IMG/VR virus record: IMGVR_UViG_3300021962_000183
Location: 1-46,905 of that record
DNA from: a virus
Length of the DNA: 46,905 nucleotides
Strand: one strand, 5' to 3'
The notes under the pieces were generated by a model. The model did no database searches. It had not been told where the DNA came from and saw nothing but the letters and a program-made list of their open reading frames with translations. Positions 30,067-39,524 of the stretch are shown piece after piece. Each line of letters opens with the position of its first letter. The stretch's first letter is position 1. The position numbers were made by a program, and so were the translations under genes.

Positions 30067-32572
30067 GCTTGGGCTGAAGCTCGTCGTAGTGCACTATGAA
30101 ATTGGCCAACTTGCAGTAACCCGTGGCAGGCCCCACGAAGCGCATGCCAAAATGAGTTCCTATTCCGACGGCCGGGATCTGTCCCAGTGAAAAGGTCGGC
30201 TGGCTCACAGTTGCGATAAGGTCCCTGGCCGAGGGAGCCGTGTGATCAAAGCCCATGTACACCCTCCATTGGCCCTGACAAGTGAGCTCAATGGCCTTGG
30301 CCCGCTTGTAGGTGGCTGGTTTCTTGGCGTCAAGGTATGGCAGCTCAACAACGATCTCGGACGAGTCGTACTCGTTTCCTGATTCGCCGCCGTAAAGATA
30401 GATGTTGTCGCCGGACCTGACAAACACCTTGGCGCCCTGGGCGGCCATTTCGTCCACATTGAAGCCTGGCTCATAGGTGGACCAAGCGTTGATCTGTGAT
30501 CCAGGAAAATAAGACAGCACGTAAATCTTGTCCGCGATCGAAAGCCAATACCGTCCGTCAATGGGCTCCACAACGGCCTTCGCAAGGTAAACGTCGTCCT
30601 CTCCGGCCTGTGACATGTCGGAGATCACGATGCTGTCGATCGGCGATCCGATATCGTTGGCGAACGCGGTATCGGTGCCCTCGCGCGCCCTGAGCGACCT
30701 GATGCCGTTGTCGGCCAGGTAAAGGACATCAAGCGCCCCCATTGACACCACGCTGTTGGGAGCCACGCATCCCGTGTTTGCCAGGACTTGCAACTGCTGG
30801 TTTTGCGCCGGGTCTGCGTCCATGAACCAAAGCTGCACATTGCGCCGGCTAAACACCGCCAGTTTGTCCTGGTAAACGCCGAATCCGGTAAGGGGTTCGC
30901 GTCCGCCAAAGTTGTTCGACATGTCGATGAATCCAGACCCAAGGTCGTAAATGTCCCATAGCGTCGCGTCGTTGAGCGACGAAAAATAGGTGGTCGACCC
31001 AACCGCAGCGTATTCCTTTGACTTGTAAGTTATGGAGAACTCGGGCGTCTTTCCGGCCACGCGAGAGGCCCCGGCAACGTATGGATCAATGGCCCCCTGC
31101 GGCGTGATGTAGAGGCTTACCGTGTCGCCAACCTGGGGAGTTCCGGTGATGATGACGGTCGTTTTCTGGGTTTGTCCGGCGAATCCGTTTTTACCGGTTA
31201 TGAAATTGGCGGTGGTCGCGACGACGTTGCCAACTGTAAAGACATCAACGGAGTTCCCATTGTATGACTCGGGATCTACTGTGGGCGAAAATACGGAAAC
31301 AACGGCCTCGCCGCTCAAGCTGTTGACGGCGGCGGTGAATCCATGATCAGCCGTGTGGGCGTTGATCTCTGCGACCACGGCAGCTGCCGTGGATGACTTG
31401 TCTAGCTGATAGGGTATGTAATTTTCGGTAAGGCTAACGCTGCCGTATGAAATCTGATTTATTCCATTCAAATCACCTCCCTGAAGCGTTCCAAACGTGC
31501 CTATGAACTTTCCTGGTGTGTAGGGGCTTGCGACAACGCCTGTGACGAGCTCTGAAAGCCCCATTACCCCTGTTGGGTCGGCGTCGAACTCAAAATGCAC
31601 AGAATACCCGTTGGGCTCAGCACCCTCGCTTGGAGATGCGCTGATTATGATGTTTCCCTGGTCCAATCCGCCCAGGTTCGTGTTGTAGTTCCTTGCGCTG
31701 TATCCGCTGGTGGACCCGTTTGCGTTGACGACCGTTGCAATCGTTTTTGCAAACCTTGGTCCAACATTCCATGACGGATCGCCAGATATGCTGTCCCATT
31801 GAAAACCAGATCCTGGTGTGAGAGCCGTGATTTCCACCCCGTTGATGTAGATGCCAATGATGTCGGGAAGAGAGTTTGCATCTATGAACCTCAGGGACTT
31901 TCCGGCCTGCGACAGCTCAGCTGAGCCGGAAAGAAAGCCGATTTGCCCTTGTGCCGGTTGCGGTGTTACAACCGGCTTGGCCTCCTGCGTGTTAGAGATT
32001 GTTGCGACCAGCGAGCCTGTGGTTTTTGAAGTGACGGTGAACGGTTTTTCGTTCGGGCCCTCCAGGAAAATAACGTTTATGGAGCCGGTGCACGTGAAAC
32101 CTGGAACGTCAAAATTGGACCGGATGTTGGCGGCCAAATCGTTCACCCCGGCCATTGATGCGGAAAATGCGCCAACAAACCAGTCTTTGATTATGGCTCC
32201 GTCCCAAAAACACATCCTGGTTCCCCCCTCGTACTCGGCGATCACAAAGGGAAGGCCGCCGTACACGGTTGACCAAACCACCTTGGTCATGGCAAGTCCG
32301 TTGGGGTGCTGTAGGCGCTGATAAGTCACGCCGGCCGGCATGACTGGGGGCGGCTGCGATCCGAACACATAAACCTTGTCCTGCGTGGTCTCCAGGCCGA
32401 AGGTGTCGGCCGGAAGCGAGGCAAACTGCGCAAACGCCTTGCGCTTCTCGATCTCTCCGCCACGGGTGATGTGCCCGTTCTTCAGGGCGGTCAGAGTTCC
32501 ATCCTTGCTGTTCAGGACGTGCCGTCGGCTGTCCAGGCCGGATGAAAAGTTGTCAAGTACCAGGTATGGCAT
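30053..32572 (-). CDS. tail nozzle protein (tail tubular protein B-like, 839 aa)
   Basis: The 839-residue protein is probably the tail nozzle. It follows the adaptor gene, and ends in a beta-propeller-like region with YAAVGSTTYFSSLNDATLWDIYD, LTGFGVYQDKLAVFSRRNVQLWFMD, and NAWSTYEPGFNVDEM, the repeat style of T7 gp12/P22 gp10-type proteins. The N-terminus MPYLVLDNFSSGLDSRRHVLNSKDGTL is typical of that family too. The middle (about 190-480) carries Ig-like Ser/Thr/Val-rich strands. It overlaps the adaptor stop by one base and the gp13-like gene by 14. Confidence 0.8.
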   Translation of the reverse strand: MPYLVLDNFSSGLDSRRHVLNSKDGTLTALKNGHITRGGEIEKRKAFAQFASLPADTFGLETTQDKVYVFGSQPPPVMPAGVTYQRLQHPNGLAMTKVVWSTVYGGLPFVIAEYEGGTRMCFWDGAIIKDWFVGAFSASMAGVNDLAANIRSNFDVPGFTCTGSINVIFLEGPNEKPFTVTSKTTGSLVATISNTQEAKPVVTPQPAQGQIGFLSGSAELSQAGKSLRFIDANSLPDIIGIYINGVEITALTPGSGFQWDSISGDPSWNVGPRFAKTIATVVNANGSTSGYSARNYNTNLGGLDQGNIIISASPSEGAEPNGYSVHFEFDADPTGVMGLSELVTGVVASPYTPGKFIGTFGTLQGGDLNGINQISYGSVSLTENYIPYQLDKSSTAAAVVAEINAHTADHGFTAAVNSLSGEAVVSVFSPTVDPESYNGNSVDVFTVGNVVATTANFITGKNGFAGQTQKTTVIITGTPQVGDTVSLYITPQGAIDPYVAGASRVAGKTPEFSITYKSKEYAAVGSTTYFSSLNDATLWDIYDLGSGFIDMSNNFGGREPLTGFGVYQDKLAVFSRRNVQLWFMDADPAQNQQLQVLANTGCVAPNSVVSMGALDVLYLADNGIRSLRAREGTDTAFANDIGSPIDSIVISDMSQAGEDDVYLAKAVVEPIDGRYWLSIADKIYVLSYFPGSQINAWSTYEPGFNVDEMAAQGAKVFVRSGDNIYLYGGESGNEYDSSEIVVELPYLDAKKPATYKRAKAIELTCQGQWRVYMGFDHTAPSARDLIATVSQPTFSLGQIPAVGIGTHFGMRFVGPATGYCKLANFIVHYDELQPKHEAG

Positions 32573-33267
32573 CAGAGGCGGTCGTCGCGGACGGATCTGC
32601 CCCCGATGTAGCGGAGTCGCTCGCCCTTGCTGACGCCGCCGCCGTAGATAAACCGATCCTTCTTGAGGCTGTTGCCCTTGAGCTTGTTGAACATGGCCTG
32701 GGCCTGGGCCATCTTTACGTTGGCGTCCTTGGCTCCGGACCTGGCCAGCAGCTCAGCTGCCGCGAACATGACGATGAGGTTGTCGTCAAGGAAAGCCGTG
32801 TCGCTTGGCTGAATCAGCTGGGGAAGCTTGCGGTATGCCTTGAATCGCAGCGTGTAGCTCGAGTCAGGGATCGGCCAAACCTCGAACATGTTGTTCTCGT
32901 GGTGATCCCAGCGCAGAACAGGGTCAAGACGCTCGCCCTCGTCGGAGTCGTGGGCGTTGTAATGCGAGGTTGAGATTCCGTACTCGATCGGATGCCAGAT
33001 GTCACCCCACTTGACGTGGGTGTCGACAATGCGGTCAAAGTCCACGTCGTCGCCGAAGGCGTAGTAGCGCTGTCCTGCCACGAGCTGCTCGTCGCGCTGT
33101 ATGGATCCAAAGTCCCAGTTATGGTCCACCCACAGCCGCTCCTGGGTGCGGCGAAGCAGGTGGTCGTGCTGGTTGGCCGTGTTGACGCCCATGGCAACGT
33201 TTGACGACGCGCCGATCTCGGCGCGAAGCATCTCGCGCAATTCGGTCAGCATCGTGTGGCGAGCCAT
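32572..33267 (-). CDS. head-tail adaptor (tail tubular protein A-like, 231 aa)
   Basis: The 231-residue protein looks like a podovirus adaptor that joins portal to nozzle. It starts MARHTMLTELREMLRAEIG, with HDHLLRRTQERLWVDHNW (34-51) matching the family's QERLW/DW helix, a beta-rich centre (YYAFGDDVDFDRI, EVWPIPDSSYTLRFKAYR), and a long C-terminal helix region (AAAELLARSGAKDANVKM) followed by a basic tail. It is placed between capsid/connector genes and the nozzle, as expected. Confidence 0.8.
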   Translation of the reverse strand: MARHTMLTELREMLRAEIGASSNVAMGVNTANQHDHLLRRTQERLWVDHNWDFGSIQRDEQLVAGQRYYAFGDDVDFDRIVDTHVKWGDIWHPIEYGISTSHYNAHDSDEGERLDPVLRWDHHENNMFEVWPIPDSSYTLRFKAYRKLPQLIQPSDTAFLDDNLIVMFAAAELLARSGAKDANVKMAQAQAMFNKLKGNSLKKDRFIYGGGVSKGERLRYIGGRSVRDDRL

Positions 33268-33269
33268 GG

Positions 33270-33572
33270 TCAGTCAGCCTTTTGGCGGCGGGCAGCCTTC
33301 TCGGTTTCAACGCCGACAGACGCGAATGTGGAAGGCAAAACCGGCATGGCGCCCGGATACACCTTGTCGACGACGGGCTTGCCGTAGATCCGGCGAAGAC
33401 GCTCAACTTCCTCGACGTTGGATCGGCCGGAGCGCGATGCCTCGCCGGGGTTAACCACGGCGTCGTCGCCGTGAATGTGGCGCAGGATGGCGACCTCGGG
33501 GGCCGAAACCTTGCGGGTGGTGCTGTTGCCGATGTTGCCGTTTAGGAGGATTTCTACGAGTGCGGTTTCCAT
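33270..33572 (-). CDS. small virion-region hypothetical protein (100 aa)
   Basis: A 100-residue protein beginning METALVEILLNGNIGNSTTRKVSAPEVAILRHIHGDDAV in parts; the middle (SNVEEVERLRRIYGKP) is helical and the end basic. Similar short proteins with APEVAILRxIHG motifs occur after the major capsid gene in other podoviruses and may be minor capsid or connector-related, but the function is unknown. It is the first gene after the capsid terminator. Confidence 0.7.
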   Translation of the reverse strand: METALVEILLNGNIGNSTTRKVSAPEVAILRHIHGDDAVVNPGEASRSGRSNVEEVERLRRIYGKPVVDKVYPGAMPVLPSTFASVGVETEKAARRQKAD

Positions 33573-33611
33573 GGGGCATATTAGGGCTCAACTTTGAGAC
33601 CTATGCAACAA

Positions 33612-33644
33612 GAAAGGGGGGTGGTTCCGAAGAACCACCCCCCC
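33612..33644 (-). terminator. strong terminator after the major capsid gene
   Basis: On the minus strand GGGGGGTGGTTC and GAACCACCCCCC form a perfect 12-bp stem (plus coordinates 33632-33643 and 33616-33627) around a TTCG tetraloop, followed by TTTCTTGTT. It stands about 20 bases after the capsid stop and, as in T7-like phages, would make capsid mRNA more abundant than downstream tail mRNA. A TAATAT-like -10 (33583-33578) beyond it might restart transcription, but its -35 is poor. Confidence 0.9.
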
Positions 33645-33666
33645 TGGGTATCAGGTCAGCCTGGGA

Positions 33667-34737
33667 TCAGACGACCGCGTCCTCGACCAGGTAGAGGCCG
33701 GAGCTGTTCAGCTTCTTGGCCGCCATGGCGCCGGTCCAGGTCATCGCCTTGTAGATGACGTACTTGTCCTCGGGACGGGCCGGGTTGTGGACCTTCTTGT
33801 CTTCGCCTTCCATGACCCAGACGCCGAGGGCTTCGGTGTCGAGGATGTAGCAGGCGTTCGACTGGTTGCCCTCTTCCTCGCCGTGTGGCAGGAGGTCGTC
33901 CAGGGTGGGGTCGTAGACGAACTCGCCGAGGCCCAGGAGCTGGGGCACGCCGATCGAGATGTCGGTCGACTTGCTGAAGCCCGACTGGGTGAAGAGACCC
34001 TTGGAGGTGATCTCCTTCTCCAGGCGCTCCAGGAAGGCCGAGCCGGCAACGATGAGGTTGGGCTTGCCGCCGTAGCGCTTGAGCTGTCGGACTTCCTTGC
34101 GGAGGCCGTCGATGATGTTGGTGGCACCGGCTTCGTAGGTGAAGGTGTCGGTGCGATTGCGCCAGGCCGCGTTGGTCGCGCGGGAGATACCACCGGTGGT
34201 GCCGGTGTTATTGGTGGCCGAGGGGCGGATGAAGGACATCAGCCCGGCAACCTGCTTGGCATCCTGGGAACCGTCCTTCCAGAGCATCTCGTTCATCGAG
34301 CGGGCCCAGCCCTCGGACATGTCGTCGAGCTTGGCCTTCAGGATGTTCGTGAGGACGGTCTGGTCGCGACCGCTGTGCTTGCTGGTGGACTCGCCGGCGA
34401 GGCTGTCGGTGACGGACAGGCCGTCGATCTTGAGCTCCGTCAGGGTGACGGTGATGCCGGCGTGGATTTCCTTCCACGGATAGGAGACCCGCTTGGTGTT
34501 CTGCGGGTTCTGGTAGGAGACCTGGTCGTCACCTTCGTACCCCACGATGGACGTGGTGTAGTCGAAGACGACAGGCATGGTGATCTCACCCTTGCCGCCG
34601 GGGAAGCTCTTCTGCTTGCGCGTGAGCGCGTTGAGAAGGGGCTTGTCCTGGATGGTCTGGGCGAAGGCGTCGGACTTGACGTGGAAGTCAAGGGCCGAGG
34701 CCACGATGTGGTCGAGCTGGGAGAACGTGCTGGGCAT
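33667..34737 (-). CDS. major capsid protein (356 aa)
   Basis: The 356-residue protein lies between scaffold and connector genes and has the make-up of a phage coat protein: an N-terminal helical part (TFSQLDHIVASALDFHVK), an E-loop-like stretch (KSFPGGKGEITMPVVFDYTTSIVGYEGDDQVSYQNPQ in parts), a helical spine (HSGRDQTVLTNILKAKLDDMSEGWARSMNEMLW in parts), and a C-terminal domain with LIVAGSAFLERLEKEI and YKAMTWTGAMAA. The length suits HK97-fold coat proteins. The mRNA leader is CCCCAAAACGAACCAGATAAC, with no Shine-Dalgarno, and a strong terminator follows. Confidence 0.85.
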   Translation of the reverse strand: MPSTFSQLDHIVASALDFHVKSDAFAQTIQDKPLLNALTRKQKSFPGGKGEITMPVVFDYTTSIVGYEGDDQVSYQNPQNTKRVSYPWKEIHAGITVTLTELKIDGLSVTDSLAGESTSKHSGRDQTVLTNILKAKLDDMSEGWARSMNEMLWKDGSQDAKQVAGLMSFIRPSATNNTGTTGGISRATNAAWRNRTDTFTYEAGATNIIDGLRKEVRQLKRYGGKPNLIVAGSAFLERLEKEITSKGLFTQSGFSKSTDISIGVPQLLGLGEFVYDPTLDDLLPHGEEEGNQSNACYILDTEALGVWVMEGEDKKVHNPARPEDKYVIYKAMTWTGAMAAKKLNSSGLYLVEDAVV

Positions 34738-34758
34738 GTTATCTGGTTCGTTTTGGGG

Positions 34759-35823
34759 TTAGCTGTTGAGCCCCAGCCTTACTATGTCCTCTAGCGAGGA
34801 CGGTTTGGGCCGGGTGTTCGCGGACGACAGTGAGCTGGTGGGACTCCTGAGCGATACGTTCCTCCCGGCAAACGGCCGCAGCCTCGAGTTCACATCGGCG
34901 AGCGCGCGACGTGCGAGCTCAACTGCTTCCGACGGATTCGAGGGTCGTTCCGTGACCAAGAGGGCTTTCACCCTGTCCATCACCATCTCTTGTTTCGCGG
35001 TCCAGTCCGGATCCTTGGCTTTCTCGGATGCCTCCCACGTTGCCACGGCGTCGTGCATGGCGGTCTGCCTTGCTACCAGCTCGTTTTGCTCCGCCCTTTG
35101 ATGCGCCTCGGCCTGACGTGCGGCCGCGAAGTCGCGCTCCGCCTTGAGGCGGGCGAGCTCCTTGGCGCGCGTGTCGTTGATGTAGCCCTCCTCGACGTCC
35201 TTCTTGAGGTCGTCGGGGAGCACTTCGCCCACAATCGGGGCGAGCTGCTGAACGTAGACCTGCAAAGCCTTGTAAGCCTCGGCAGGGTTGGTCTTCATCA
35301 TTGCCATGACGTGCATCCCGTCGGCCATCTCCTTGGCGGAGAGCCCGGCGTTCTGCATGAAGGTGGTGATCTTCTCGTATTGCTCGGCCTTGGGTTTCAG
35401 GGCGTCGCGCTCGGAGATCATCTCCTTCCATCTGGGGTGGTTGTGGAAAGGAACCTTGTCGGCCGCCTTCTGCCCGCCATCCTTCTGGGCTTGGGCGTCG
35501 TCCAGACTCCCACTCCCATCGTCGGCGCCAGCTTTGGCGGATTCCGTCTGTTCCCCCTCGGCGGACGAACCCGAGTCGGACTTGGCCTCGTACGCGGCTT
35601 TCACCACGTCCAGCAGGCTGGTCCTCTTGTTAGCGTCCTTGTCGCCCGCGGCCGACGTCTCCGCGGAATTGTTAGCGTCTTTCTCCGAAATCCCGGTGTC
35701 AGCCACATTGGCACGAGTTTCGGAAACAGGGGCCGGCGAAGGCTCCTGCTGGGTTGCGGTTTCCGCTGACGGGGCGGAAACTGGCTGTTTTAGCGTCTCT
35801 TGCACATCGGTAATGTTGCTCAT
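34759..35823 (-). CDS. capsid scaffolding protein (354 aa)
   Basis: The 354-residue protein sits between portal and coat genes. Its N-terminal 120 residues are Ser/Ala/Glu/Asp-rich and likely disordered, followed by a conserved HNHPRWKEMISERDALKPKAEQY (127-149), and long helices (AKELARLKAERDFAAARQAEAHQRAE). This composition, low in aromatic residues, is typical of scaffolds that direct shell assembly and leave the capsid. The mRNA leader is TTTTAACCAAC. Confidence 0.82.
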   Translation of the reverse strand: MSNITDVQETLKQPVSAPSAETATQQEPSPAPVSETRANVADTGISEKDANNSAETSAAGDKDANKRTSLLDVVKAAYEAKSDSGSSAEGEQTESAKAGADDGSGSLDDAQAQKDGGQKAADKVPFHNHPRWKEMISERDALKPKAEQYEKITTFMQNAGLSAKEMADGMHVMAMMKTNPAEAYKALQVYVQQLAPIVGEVLPDDLKKDVEEGYINDTRAKELARLKAERDFAAARQAEAHQRAEQNELVARQTAMHDAVATWEASEKAKDPDWTAKQEMVMDRVKALLVTERPSNPSEAVELARRALADVNSRLRPFAGRNVSLRSPTSSLSSANTRPKPSSLEDIVRLGLNS

Positions 35824-35841
35824 GTTGGTTAAAAGATCAAG

Positions 35842-37956
35842 TCAAAGCGCGTTTGGGGCCGAGGGGGGGGCGTTGTATAGGTCGGCCTGCGGGACGTTGG
35901 GAACCTGTCCTCCGCCAGGTGCGCCGGGAGCTCCTGCCGCGGGCGCGACATTTCCTGCGCCCTCCTGGCCCTGGGCGTTGGGGTCCGAGGATATATTGCC
36001 GGTGGCAAGCTGCTTCTGCGCGTTCATCGCGACGATGGATGGCAGGGATGATCCGATGGCGTCCTGAAGATCCATGCCATCGTCCATGCGCTTGATGGCC
36101 TCCTTGGCCAACCAATGGGGGTCGATGCCCGGGATCTGCAGCAGGATGGGGGCAAGGCGCTCGAAGTTTGCGATCTCGGCCGCCCGGTTGGGGCGACCAG
36201 ATGAGCCGGCCTCGATCTCCAGGATCAGCTCGTCGGCGATCTGCTGGGCAGAAAGCGTGGGCCACACGGCGCCCTGGCCGGCAAGCTTCTGCGCGGTCAT
36301 CGGGTCCATCATGGTCAAAAGCACCTGGCCAGACGCCCTGGCGATCTCCGAAAGAAACTCGTCAAGGTCGTCCACGTTGGAGCCAAGGGCCGACATGCGG
36401 CTCGATTCAGCCACGGACACCTCGGTGGCTGTCCCGCCCCCGGTGCCCCCAAGGTTCGCCTCCTGCGAGCCGACGACACGAAGCATGTCCTCGATGAGCA
36501 TGGAAGTGTCGTACAGCGAGGGGTCGATCGGGACGGGCTTGACGGCCTGCAGAACCTGGTCGACGGCCTGGCCGGCCTGGATGGCCTGCAGCTGAACGAC
36601 CTCGTTGGCCTCGCGCACCTGGAGCTTTTGGATGTCCTCCGGAGACAGGGAGCCCACGGGGGTTACATAAAGCGGCCGGTTCGCGTTGCGGTGCTCGCGC
36701 AGCCGCTGGCGCGCAAGGTTGTATTCCTCCTGGATTGGACGCAGGAGCGCCACGTCGGAAGGAGGGTAGATCTCGCGGTCGTTCTCCACCTCGTTGAAGG
36801 TGAGCGTGAAGAACGGCCAGAAGCGCTTGATCTTGATCTCGGGAGCCGAAGGTTCCTGGAGGAACTCGGGGTATCCGTCGGCGACCACGTACTTGATGCC
36901 GTCGGTCTTGGAGTAGATCTCCCACACGCGGGCAAGCTCGCAGTCGCGCTTCTTCTTGTCGTCGTCCTGCCCGTAGATCTGGCCGGTCTCCTCCTGGCGG
37001 GTGTAGGCCGTGCCAAGGTCGACGCCGTAGATGTCCTTGATCTCGTCGAGCGAAAGGATGAACTCCTGGGCAACCCAGTCGGCGCCTATGAAGCCCTTGA
37101 GCTGTCGGCACCTGGGGTCGATGACGATGCTGTGGGACTGGGGGAAGTCGAACACCAGGCCCTCGTCCACGATGTAGTCCTCCTTGGACTGGAGCTCGGC
37201 CAGCAACAGACGGAGCTGCTCTGCCTTGGCGTGGTCCTGGTCGAACTTGCCGTCAACGCTGTCCGCCATCAGGCGGTTCATCATGACAAGCTGCTCGGTG
37301 ATGTCGGTGATCTTCTCGACATCCTCCGGGCGCTTGCCCATGACGCGGTGAAAACCGACCTTCACGAAGCCCACGCCGGTCACGCAGACGCGCCTGACAA
37401 GCTGCTTCATGCTTTGCTTCATGTTCTGCATCTCCACGGTGTGGCGGAACACGATCTCCAGGGTCTTGGCGACCTTGTCGGCCCTGGCCCTCGCCTCAAA
37501 GCCGCGCTGCACGTCCTGGAGCATGGCGATCGACTGCGGGTTGGGGAAACCGGTCTCGCGAACGCTCAGGTCGGAGGCCGCCTGGGCCGCTTGCAGCGTA
37601 CCGGGATTTCCGTCCCACAGGAGGAAGTCGATGGTTTCGCGCCGGCGGGCGATGGCCTTGGGGTTCTTTGCATACAGCGATGCCACGCGCTGCTGCACAT
37701 GGCGCTGCACGATGTTCGCAACATACTTGTCGCCGTTTCCGTGGCGCCACTGCTTGCCCATGAAGAAATCCATGTCGTCGCGCATCGCCTTGTGAGCGGC
37801 CTCCCAATGCTTCTTGGCCCGCAGAACCTTGTCGGCCCATTCGCGAACCAATGACCGGCGAGACTGGGAGAGGCCTGGATTGACCTCGCGAACCATCCCT
37901 GTGCTGGGTGTGGTGTCGACTGGCATGTCCTGCGGCTGTTCTTCCATTGGCTCCAT
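35842..37956 (-). CDS. P22-like portal protein (704 aa)
   Basis: The 704-residue protein forms the dodecameric channel through which DNA enters and leaves the capsid. It follows the large terminase and resembles long P22/podovirus portals: LVREWADKVLRAKKHWEAAHKAMRDDMDFFMGKQW near the N-terminus (in parts), GVGFVKVGFHRVMG, PSDVALLRPIQEEYNLARQRLREH, and a conserved helical stretch VSVAESSRMSALGSNVDDLDEFLSEIA. The C-terminal 70 residues are Gly/Pro/Ala-rich, possibly the flexible barrel end. It starts five bases after the terminase stop. Confidence 0.85.
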   Translation of the reverse strand: MEPMEEQPQDMPVDTTPSTGMVREVNPGLSQSRRSLVREWADKVLRAKKHWEAAHKAMRDDMDFFMGKQWRHGNGDKYVANIVQRHVQQRVASLYAKNPKAIARRRETIDFLLWDGNPGTLQAAQAASDLSVRETGFPNPQSIAMLQDVQRGFEARARADKVAKTLEIVFRHTVEMQNMKQSMKQLVRRVCVTGVGFVKVGFHRVMGKRPEDVEKITDITEQLVMMNRLMADSVDGKFDQDHAKAEQLRLLLAELQSKEDYIVDEGLVFDFPQSHSIVIDPRCRQLKGFIGADWVAQEFILSLDEIKDIYGVDLGTAYTRQEETGQIYGQDDDKKKRDCELARVWEIYSKTDGIKYVVADGYPEFLQEPSAPEIKIKRFWPFFTLTFNEVENDREIYPPSDVALLRPIQEEYNLARQRLREHRNANRPLYVTPVGSLSPEDIQKLQVREANEVVQLQAIQAGQAVDQVLQAVKPVPIDPSLYDTSMLIEDMLRVVGSQEANLGGTGGGTATEVSVAESSRMSALGSNVDDLDEFLSEIARASGQVLLTMMDPMTAQKLAGQGAVWPTLSAQQIADELILEIEAGSSGRPNRAAEIANFERLAPILLQIPGIDPHWLAKEAIKRMDDGMDLQDAIGSSLPSIVAMNAQKQLATGNISSDPNAQGQEGAGNVAPAAGAPGAPGGGQVPNVPQADLYNAPPSAPNAL

Positions 37957-37961
37957 AATTG

Positions 37962-39524
37962 TCAGGTCCAGAACGATTTCAACCTATTTTCCCTATCTTC
38001 GCGGGCTTTGGAGGACGCCTTGATCCAAGCCAAGGTGCCGGTCTTGGGGCCCGTCTTTCTCTGGATCTCGGGATTGGCCGCAACCTGGCTGGCCAGCCCC
38101 ATGCCAATGTGGGCGAGCGCGTCCACAAAGTCGTCATGCCTGGCCTGCGGGAACTTCAGCAGCTCGGACTGGGCGTCGGGCCACCAAGATGCGAAGCGAG
38201 GGAAGAAAACCTTGCCCTGGGCCATTCGCGCCCTGATCGCCTGGGCTCGAGCCTGCTTGTCCTTGACCGGCACAACCTCGTCAATAACGCAATATATCCC
38301 TCTCTCCTGCATGCGTTTACGCAAGAACGGCCCAATGGCCTTCGAGATGTGGCCGCGCTCGGCCTTCCACCAAAGCGGCTTGTGCTTTTTCATAAGGTCC
38401 AGCATCCCGTCGCAAACATGGTCGGTCCTGGCCCTCCTCCAAAAAAGGTCGGGCATTACCCAGATGTTGTCGTCCTCGTCAACCCCGACGACCATCAGGC
38501 ACGTCTTGTCAGCCTCCTGGGCTGTCGAAACGGCATGGTCGGAACCAGCATAGATCCGCAGGTTGCTTGGCAGCTCGCTCGGACCGTAGGTCTTCAGCCA
38601 CTCGCGCTTAACGAAATCGCCGTCGTCAGGCGTCGGGCTGCCCTGATACAGGGCCGAGAAGCCGCGGGGATTAAGCCGCTTGATCTGCTCAAGGGACTCG
38701 ACCGGGAAGCGTTCCGGCCAAAGAGCCTCGCCTGGCTTGCGCTTCATCGGGTCGTCATCGACGGCGATGGCGGGCAGCGCCAGTACCTTCCAGTTCTCCG
38801 CCTCCTCTGCGTTGAAACACGGGTTCTTGGGGTCCGTGAGGCGTCCGATCAGGTCGTCCTCGTGCCAGCGGGTCATGATGATCACCACACGCCCACCTGG
38901 CATGAGGCGGGTCATTGCAACCTCGGTGAACCAAGCCCATTGCTTGTCGCGGAAGCTTTTGCTGTCAGCCTCCTCGCGGTCCTTGATCGGATCGTCGATG
39001 ACGAGCAGGTCGGCGCCGCGGCCCGTCAGCGATCCGCCGGTGCCGACGAACACGGCCAGGCCGCCTTCCTCGGTCTGGATGCGATCTGCGGCGGCCGAAC
39101 CGGCCTTTAGCTTGGCGCCTGGAAAAACCTGCTGGTACACAGGCATTCGCATTGTCTCTCGCACAGATCGGCCGAAGTCCTGGGCAAACTCGGCGTTGTA
39201 GGTCGCAAAGATCAGCTGGCGGTACGGATCCTTGCCCATGAACCACGCAGGAAAGCGCCTAGATGCCAGCTCAGATTTGCCGTGGCGAGGCGGCATTGTG
39301 ATGATGAGCCGCGGCATCTTCCCCTTTTCCACCTCCTCTAGCGCGGCTGCGATCACATGATGGTGCTTGGCCGGCTTGTACCTGGAGGCCGTGTGGTCGT
39401 CGGGTGTCTCGGGATCAGGAAGCGTGAACTGGGCAAAGTCTATCAGGCTGTCCTTGGCCTTCCTGAGCCTCAAAAGGCGCTCGGCAGCCCTGAGCTGGTC
39501 CCTCAGGTCGGCGTCGTCGCTCAC
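37962..39524 (-). CDS. terL: terminase large subunit (520 aa)
   Basis: The packaging motor-nuclease. The ATPase domain has Walker A MPPRHGKS (77-84), Walker B LLVIDDP (173-179) with following acidic residues (KDREEAD), and coupling motif IMTRWHEDDL (216-225). The nuclease domain carries YAGSDHAVS (about residues 320-328) with a metal-binding aspartate, and a final acidic site near HDDFVDALAHIG (about 457-468). It starts with GTG overlapping the short fibre gene's stop. Length and motifs fit headful-type terminases. The small subunit lies far away at 4701-5276. Confidence 0.93.
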   Translation of the reverse strand: MSDDADLRDQLRAAERLLRLRKAKDSLIDFAQFTLPDPETPDDHTASRYKPAKHHHVIAAALEEVEKGKMPRLIITMPPRHGKSELASRRFPAWFMGKDPYRQLIFATYNAEFAQDFGRSVRETMRMPVYQQVFPGAKLKAGSAAADRIQTEEGGLAVFVGTGGSLTGRGADLLVIDDPIKDREEADSKSFRDKQWAWFTEVAMTRLMPGGRVVIIMTRWHEDDLIGRLTDPKNPCFNAEEAENWKVLALPAIAVDDDPMKRKPGEALWPERFPVESLEQIKRLNPRGFSALYQGSPTPDDGDFVKREWLKTYGPSELPSNLRIYAGSDHAVSTAQEADKTCLMVVGVDEDDNIWVMPDLFWRRARTDHVCDGMLDLMKKHKPLWWKAERGHISKAIGPFLRKRMQERGIYCVIDEVVPVKDKQARAQAIRARMAQGKVFFPRFASWWPDAQSELLKFPQARHDDFVDALAHIGMGLASQVAANPEIQRKTGPKTGTLAWIKASSKAREDRENRLKSFWT

